Assembly: GCA_005406025.1 (NCBI GenBank)
Contig: BGZK01000072.1
Coordinates: 496,001 to 560,000 of the forward strand
Direction: 5' to 3'
DNA length: 64,000 nucleotides
DNA from: Eumeta japonica
Taxonomy: Eukaryota > Arthropoda > Insecta > Lepidoptera > Psychidae
Numbering within the stretch: the first letter of the stretch is position 1; every line of letters begins with the position of its first letter. A program made the translations under genes and the position numbers. Positions 57,655-64,000 of the stretch are shown one piece after another. The notes under the pieces are model-generated. The model was not told the origin of the DNA. It saw nothing but the letters and a program-made list of their open reading frames with translations, and ran no database searches.

Positions 57655-57860
57655 TCTCAACATGCAACGCGACTTTTTCAGACGAAGGGCGAACAATCGC
57701 GAAAAAGTGGTACCCTCGTCATCGGCGATGACGTTTTTGCGAAAGAAAAAAGTTTTAATGTCGACGGCGCCGCGGAGGGCCTCCAGCGGCGCCGGAGGAA
57801 GACATTCGGCTAAAGTAATCGTTTCCTAATCTCGCTCTCGGACTTTTCGGGAGTTCAATA
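57655..57860. promoter_or_regulatory. CpG-rich island with palindrome cluster
   Basis: CGTCATCG-G-CGATGACG is a perfect palindrome with a one-base centre (57717-57733). GGCGCCGC (57766-57773) is inverted at 57786-57793 with an inner GGAGG/CCTCC pair, making a near-perfect 28-base hairpin. CGCGACTTTTTC is mirrored by GAAAAAGTGG at 57668-57710. Candidate regulatory or structured element; no coding pattern. Confidence 0.42.
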
Positions 57861-57864
57861 ACCG

Positions 57865-58315
57865 TGACACTCCTTACGACGGACAGCGAATTATTATTCC
57901 TTTGGCTTATTTTTATTCAGATTTGTTGAAGGTTTCATAAAGAGGAAAATTTTGAAATCCGATTAAATAAAATCGAAATATGGATTTTAGGTGCTTACCT
58001 AAAGCCCTGTGAGTAGCTTTAATCATATTATGAATTGAAACGGAAATTCGTATCTTTTTACCGATTAAAGCCAGTCCATCATGCTAGAGCGTGATCCAGT
58101 AAGAATTTTTTAAGTTACTCTCAAGAAATTTTTAAAACTCTTGGTCTCACAATATTCTCTTTTAATAATACTATTTATCATGTTTCATATTTTATTTAAA
58201 AGGCATTTTGTGTAAATAATTGCATCAATACAATTGGTATAATGTCATGTAATTTTTTTAATTTAGTCGAGTCATAATTTACTGCTCAAATTACAAGTCA
58301 AACAAGGTAAGTTTG
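57865..58315. other. AT-rich DNA, nothing recognised
   Basis: No gene or repeat recognised before the possible mariner end at 58321. Confidence 0.5.
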
Positions 58316-58320
58316 TGCTA

Positions 58321-59440
58321 CTTACGAGGGACACTGAATAAAAATGACAATGAGTACAGTATGATGCCCGAAACTCTGCCGCTCTGAATTTCCCGTGAAT
58401 GATGCATTGCGCAGGTTCAAGACTCCCCAACCCTTCTTCCTTCATCTCCTCTTTCCTGTTTTACGCCATTGCGACGGTTTCGGTATTAACTTCGCAGCGG
58501 CAAAGTTTCGTGGATTGTACTGTATGTTGCCGACAACTTTTATTAAGTTTTGTTTATATTTCGACATAGTTGCCTTTTAGCATAATACACTTACCATATG
58601 TTTTGCTTAAGCTTAAAAGTTCTTTATTTTGAGCACCTAAAAAATTCCTGTACAGCAGCAACTACTTCTTCATCATCTTTGAATCTCTGTCCTTTCGACT
58701 CTTTCAAGTTCGGAATTAGATAGAAATCACTAAGTACTAGGTAAATATAGAGGATACCCAAGTATTTCCAGACCAAGTCATAGCAGCGGCGGACCTGTAA
58801 GTTGAGGCATTAGCTTTATGGAACAAAACAATTTTTGTTAGTTTGCCTCGCCGTTTCTTTCTTATTTTGTTGCGCGATTTTATATTTTTTCTGCGTACAA
58901 AGGAGCCATAATAATAGCTCCACGGCCAAGTTATTGTATCAAGACTACCCCTTTACTATCCAAGAAAAGAGAGTCACTATCTTTCCGGCAGAACAACTCG
59001 CTTTAAAGTCCTTAGGGGTTAGAAATGATGATCTTTTACAACTCATATACTATATTTTTTTTCTGGATCGTAATAGTGAAGCCATGTTTTATTTAAGGTC
59101 GTAAATCAAATCAAAAAACTATCCGAATCTTGTAACAGTTCCAAAGAGGCTCCAGCAATGTTCAACCTGATTTGTTTTTGTGCATCGGTAAGCATTCTTG
59201 GGACCCAGCTCTTGGATACTTTTCCATCCCCCAACGTTTGTATAAAATTTTATGCACACTATCAGTCGAAATCTTTATTACTTCGGCTATAAAATGTACT
59301 ATGAAACGACGATTTTCTAAAACATTTTTAAGCTATTGCATACCTTCTATCGCGGGCCTTGAGCGCGGAGACCGAATCCAGAAATTCCGTAACGAAAATA
59401 ACCTAACACCCCCCACTCCGACCGGCACAGCGGTGATACT
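58321..59440 (-). pseudogene. second mariner-type transposase, decayed
   Basis: Minus-strand remnant of a different mariner lineage. From right to left: NRRFIVHFIAEVIKISTDS with VHKIL (about 59325-59255), SKSWVPRMLTDAQKQI (about 59225), then NKTWLHYYDPEKKYS (about 59100-59050). The last corresponds to the first catalytic D region, T-G-D-E-T-W, here degraded to N-K-T-W. A block near 58850 reads KRRGKLTKIVLFHKANAS. The C-terminus is SDFYLIPNLKESKGQRFKDD (about 58725-58665), ending GKCIMLKGNYVEI with a stop at about 58565. CTTACGAGGGACACTGAATA at 58321 could be the terminal repeat, as ACGAGGG-type ends occur in this group. A matching opposite end was not found. Dead copy with many shifts. Confidence 0.75.
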
Positions 59441-59449
59441 TTTTACTTT

Positions 59450-60290
59450 TGCCATCTATCGATGAATAGCAGAACTTTTAATGACTTAAATATCACGCTT
59501 GTCTCTTTAGTTCAGCAACTCGCCTCTAAGTGGCATTGGTTATATCGGCGTTACTGCGCATGCGTAATCTCCCTCTTCACCCCACAATCTGGTGACTCAT
59601 GCCTGCTTAGAGTTTCGGCGTTAGGGCACCTCCTCAAAAAAAATACTGCATAACTAAAATAAATAAATAATTATAATTGCATAAGTTGATAAAAAATACT
59701 ATGCAATAGCTTTAGCACGGCAGTCCCCGAGTTCCACACGTGTTTTTTTTTTATTGTTTTTATCATTCCTTCGGTTACTATTGTTGTTACGCAATTCGAG
59801 CGAGGGTGGTGGATCTTTGGTGGATGTTCTTCTATGTGTTAATTCGGTGCACTGTAGAATACGGTGGATCATTTGTTTCTAAAGTATCCTGTAAGTCTTA
59901 ATCAACTCGTTCTATAATGAAATTTTTTAAGCACAGATACTTTAATGATAGCGCCTATTCATTTTTTCCATTTTCAAGAATACTTTACGACAAACTACAA
60001 ACACAAGACTTCTATTAAAAAGAAAGATATGCAAACGATTTCCCTTTTTAAAATATAATCAATATTCCAGGTTTATCAGTCAGTTTTTACTTGTTTTGGT
60101 TCCAAAAAGTTTAAACATCATTTTCACTTTATTAGGAATGCTCCTTGTAAAAAGCAATGTTACTATTCAAACTCGGATTATTATTCAAAAACAATAATCT
60201 TTCATTAATTTAAGACTTTCATAATTATTTACTAAATTGGAAATAAACATATTTCTATTTTTATACCTTCTGAATCTAATAGCAATAGTG
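59450..60290. other. unassigned DNA
   Basis: 59500-59620 is less AT-rich (GCGTTACTGCGCATGCGTAA) with no recognised gene. The rest is AT-rich. Confidence 0.45.
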
Positions 60291-60299
60291 CCTTGTTGT

Positions 60300-60535
60300 T
60301 AAAGAGTGTTCGGGTTGGATCCTAACCACGGACTATTTTTATGGCAAACCGAACCAGTCACTCTGTGCCTCGGAGAGCACGTTAAGCCGTCGGTCTCAAA
60401 CATTGGTACCGCACTGGTGATTGCATGGAGGATTTGAAGACCAGGACACTTAATCCAATTTGAGAAGAATAATACAAAAGTGTATGCCTCAGCACTGGGA
60501 TTATAAAAGCCTGCTAGAACTTTAATAGCTTTTGC
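60300..60535 (+). repeat. probable tRNA-derived SINE or LINE-tail fragment
   Basis: TTCGGGTTGGATCCTAACCA resembles a degenerate RNA polymerase III B box (GGTTCGATCC). GGAGAGCACGTTAAGCCGTC and CTCAGCACTGGGATTATAAA, typical of a common insect interspersed repeat, follow. The A box is not identified. Confidence 0.4.
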
Positions 60536-60539
60536 ATTT

Positions 60540-60995
60540 TATTTCGTATTACAAAATGTGTATACCTATATATTATACTATGAATTCATATATTTGCAGT
60601 CGATATCATATACGATAATATTTTCACTTGTATTGTGTAAAATTAAACTTTTATTCTTCCAAGGCTTTGAGAATGAAATTTAACAATCCCATAAGTCTAA
60701 TCTTCAATTCGATGAATCGTGTACATAGAGACGATTCGGTTCACAATCATATCAAGATTAGATAATTTTTCAAGTTACTAATTGTCTAAATTTGACATGA
60801 GGAGTACTTCATCGCCGTTTTAAAATCCATCACAAATAGTTTCGTAACATAACCGCAGCACATCCAGTAACTACGAAGTTATTTACGATCGTAAATTCGA
60901 GCAAATGGCAGGTTGACAAGCGTTCGTTTATTTTCTAGGCCACTAATTAAAAACTAATAAATCAGAGGAAAAGTAACACGAACATCTTAATTTAT
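60540..60995. other. AT-rich DNA, nothing recognised
   Basis: No gene or repeat recognised. Confidence 0.5.
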
Positions 60996-60999
60996 TTTA

Positions 61000-61330
61000 A
61001 GCCGCTATCGATCACGGCGCGCCGCTCAAAAACGGCAATCAGCAGACACCTCAACAAAGGCGAAGCCCCGCGGAATACGTCAGAATCCATTCAGCGAGTA
61101 CCATCCACAAAGACTTATTTGAAAGCATGACAAGGTATTGATAGGGAGGTTAATTGATTTCGCTCGGCTGGAGTTAATAGGGCCTGCGGTTACTGAATAT
61201 TCATACTGTACCATTCAGGTCGCTGCGCCGACGTCTAATGGCGTTCCGTCGAAGCTATCGCGTCCTCGATCCGGCGGAGGCCTCTCTCGTCAGAAAAACA
61301 ACCAAACTTCATATCGCTGTTCTTACAGAG
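61000..61330. other. CpG-rich island
   Basis: GCTATCGATCACGGCGCGCC, GCGAAGCCCCGCGG and TCCTCGATCCGGCGGAGG in low-repeat DNA. A 67-codon frame across 61138-61341 has no recognised domain. Candidate conserved non-coding block. Confidence 0.38.
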
Positions 61331-61339
61331 TCACAAGCT

Positions 61340-62435
61340 AGATATGTTACTTAATACCTGATATGGTTTTGAGTAAAATCTCAGTAGTTGCGTTGTGCAT
61401 TTCGTGCATGAATAAAAACAATTCACTTTATACATTAAGCGTATTTGTATTTGAATAATTGATTGCATTTGATTATTTTTTTATTAATTTAATGGATAAT
61501 CAAGATTATAGCTTTCATTAAATTTATGAGTGTAATTATTCGAGCAAGATGAAGGTCGAGCCTGCTCGATTTGCAAGCGATGTATGTACGCGCTATCACA
61601 ATAACGCGCGTCTTTGTGTGAAAGGCTCATTAGCAACCGTGCGTTAGATTAAAAGTCATTATGTTTTTAGTGTTTTTGCTAAGCCAAATATTATTCAGTG
61701 TCACTCAATACATCCCCTAGTTAGATTTGCATTAAAGTTGTAATTCTCACGCTATTATACTAAAGAATTTTAATTGTTATTGTTAATTGTTAATGATATC
61801 TAACATGAAACACTCTCTCAAATTCTTTTTCGATTGTCTAAGTAGTCCTCCAAAAATAAAAATTCCTTAAAATACTACACGTTCACGATTAGGTGGCGAA
61901 ACTTTGTATACACATATACCAAAGCGTAACGTTTATCGTTCGTTACATTCGAGAAAAAACCCTGTGCGAGACGAACAGATAGATAACACGAAAGTGATTC
62001 TATAAAGGTTCCATTTCTTTATCAGATGTATGTGGAATTAAAGTTGCCACTAGCTGTAAATCAAACTGAAAAAGCTTTCACACATAAAGTCATCGGAATT
62101 ATCAATGACATCTGAACTTTGTCAGGGACGATTTTCTATCTGTAGTGGGTTGGAAACCACGGTTCATTTGATAACTGAAATTGTACTATCAAAAAACTCA
62201 ACTACAATTTTCATTGTAAATAAAGTTATTATTTACAATGGAAGTTGCCTCTTTCAACCGAGTAACAACAAAATTACATCGATTAATCTTCTTTACTAGT
62301 GATTCATTTTCATTCTTTCATTAATAATTTTAAAATGTTTACGAGACTCGGGACAGCTCGAGATCGAAAACTATAACAAATATGGAGGAGTGTAAATAAA
62401 GGAACGTAAATATAAAATAAAAAGAACAAGTAATA
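61340..62435. other. AT-rich DNA, nothing recognised
   Basis: A GC-richer patch at 61555-61640 contains ACGCGCTATCACAATAACGC. No gene. Confidence 0.5.
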
Positions 62436-62439
62436 GTAT

Positions 62440-62660
62440 CTGTAGCCATCCACGAGATGCGAGAGGCTGCGTGCATGATGATATGGCCGAGCACGCCGAG
62501 CACAATAGTCCCGAACTTGATGGCTCATTCTCCGTGGCCCACGAGGAATACGTAATGAGCGCCGATAAAATTGCGTAGGCGAGGGATTAAGCTCACAGGA
62601 GGTAGTTACCTGTGTACCTCGATTACCGCACGTCTACCCGAAAGAGGTCCTTAAATAAAG
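62440..62660. promoter_or_regulatory. candidate regulatory island with AGGTAGTTACCT
   Basis: A GC-rich, non-repetitive block containing GGATTAAG (homeodomain-like, about 62583) and AGGTAGTTACCT (62600-62611), an inverted pair of AGGTA words. The right half reads CAGGTAA in reverse, a Zelda/vielfaltig-like variant. Function inferred only. Confidence 0.35.
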
Positions 62661-62664
62661 TATC

Positions 62665-64000
62665 AGAAAATCGTGTACTGTTAAAAGCGGGTTTCGAGAT
62701 GTTCTAGTACTTTCTTAAATATTTTCAGTTTATTCCTTCATCGAATATGTATTTATTTTGTTCTTGACAGTGTAAGATATTGAAAATATACCTTACCATT
62801 TGTCCGTCTGTTCTGGTGTTGCACTTGTTGTCGAATTGCTAGATAAATATTTATCTGATATTGCACTAATTGAAGTTGGATTTTGAATGAAGAATACGTA
62901 TAATAAATTTATACAGTACTTAAAAAATATATATTATTATTCATAGAACATCAAGTGTGTTGGAACATAATTCAGGAATACAAGTATATCAATAAATCTT
63001 ATAAATCAAAACAAGGTTCATTCAAAACAAGAAAGACTTTTTTAATTTTCATTAATATAGATATATTAATATATTAATGAAATGTATCTATATATATGCT
63101 TTTAATAATGGAGATCCATTACTAAAAGGATACACACATGTCGGCATTTTTAAATTCATAGTGATACAACACGCGTGATAAATGATTGCCTACTTTTCTT
63201 AATTGTCTGTTTGTTTTCCCATCTAGTACGTTCTCTGTTAGCGTAAAATATATAATCTTAAATTTCGGAACAGCACAAAGTATACAAAACGAGTCAGATG
63301 ACATTTACATTGTCTCTTACATAATGAAAATTAAAACTGTTTGGTTTCCAATAAGCCGACTCGTCCAAAAACATTCCTTCATTTTTAAATTGAAAGAAAA
63401 ATATCTATAATTATCATAAACTAACAAAAATATTTGAAAAATTAGTTTTTATTGAATTAGATTCATTATAAAAACATCGTTAAGCCACTCAAAGCCGTTC
63501 AAAATGTCAAGCTGCACAAATTGTGTGTAGGTAGCGAGTCTCTTATAATGTTAGCCCACACTGTTTCAATGAAAAGCTTTATACGACACGGTTTTTGTGA
63601 GTGGCCCACTCCCAGCACTACAAGATTACAGAAGGCGATCAATGACGATGGAAATGAGATATTATACAAAAATCTAAAAAAATATCTTAGAGCAATTGAA
63701 GCATTTCACACAATATTTATTGTAGGCTTATTAAGTGCTATTTTTTATTTGTTCGTCTTATAAAAATGTTTAAATCAGCTTTTGTTATGTAGCCAAATCT
63801 TATTTCGACACACTTACGTATTTTCAATACACAAGCGTAAGGTTCTATAAGAACAATGAACAGTTTACGTACTACGAACTTACGTACTCGTACTAGGTGG
63901 TTTTTAAAAGAGTGACTGTTCAGTCTTTACGTAATGTTCCCCTCAGTCTATATCAATTCAGCCATCGACAACAGCGCTTAAACGGACTAAATCAATCGAT
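62665..64000. other. AT-rich DNA with an unrecognised 80-codon frame
   Basis: The plus-strand frame 63521-63763 ends in a hydrophobic stretch (FHTIFIVGLLSAIFYLFVL) that could be a membrane segment, but composition alone can give this. No domain recognised. 63040-63100 has ATTAATATAG palindromic repeats. The window ends without a gene boundary. Confidence 0.35.

Noticed and set aside
60300..60380. tRNA gene
   Set aside because: A B-box-like word is present but no cloverleaf or anticodon arm can be drawn; better as a SINE-like repeat.

Overview
This window looks like non-coding DNA from an insect nuclear genome, most likely a moth or butterfly. The sequence is AT-rich, no reading frame exceeds about 145 codons, and almost every recognisable protein is a decayed transposon. 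Several dispersed repeats end in CTAGT behind a GC-rich stretch. I associate these Helitron-like families with Lepidoptera, but I have run no database search. I found no intact host gene, no recognisable host exon, no rRNA or tRNA gene and no CRISPR array. The window is probably intergenic or lies inside a very long intron.

Layout. At 154-3907 a mariner element with TA flanks and matching terminal inverted repeats has been split twice. One insert is a 2.1 kb hAT element (973-3073) with an exact 8-bp target duplication. The other is a 410-bp Helitron-like element (3421-3830). Two full-size copies of one Helitron-like family lie in opposite orientation (6049-7298 and 22877-24274). Each carries long tracts with a six-base rhythm, which recur as fragments at 19.1, 39.3, 40.8, 43.4, 54.3 and 56.4 kb. 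A decayed LINE reverse transcriptase fills 11.5-13.2 kb on the minus strand, with a short relative at 31.9 kb. A pogo/Tigger deletion derivative with a PHD-like tail is at 29.1-30.6 kb. A 1.97 kb element with arms of nearly 600 bp and a cysteine-rich protein remnant is at 41.3-43.3 kb, next to telomere-like CCTAA repeats. A 120-bp tandem array (51.0-51.8 kb) abuts a 5'-truncated Penelope-like element with YVDD and GIY-YIG motifs (51.9-53.0 kb). A second, badly damaged mariner is at 58.3-59.4 kb.

Between these lie about twenty short GC- and CpG-rich islands (100-340 bp). Many contain perfect palindromes or recognisable transcription-factor-like motifs, including forkhead-like, AP-1-like, NRF1-like, CTCF-like and homeodomain-like words. 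They do not resemble the transposons here and do not repeat within the window. They are the best candidates for conserved, functional non-coding DNA, perhaps enhancers of a gene outside the window. That is inference; cross-species alignment would settle it.

Nothing here forms a pathway of cooperating genes. The window is best read as successive transposon insertions around a set of candidate regulatory islands. Calls rest on motifs I can read in the translations, terminal repeats and target duplications. Family names for dispersed repeats come from memory of such families and are scored accordingly.
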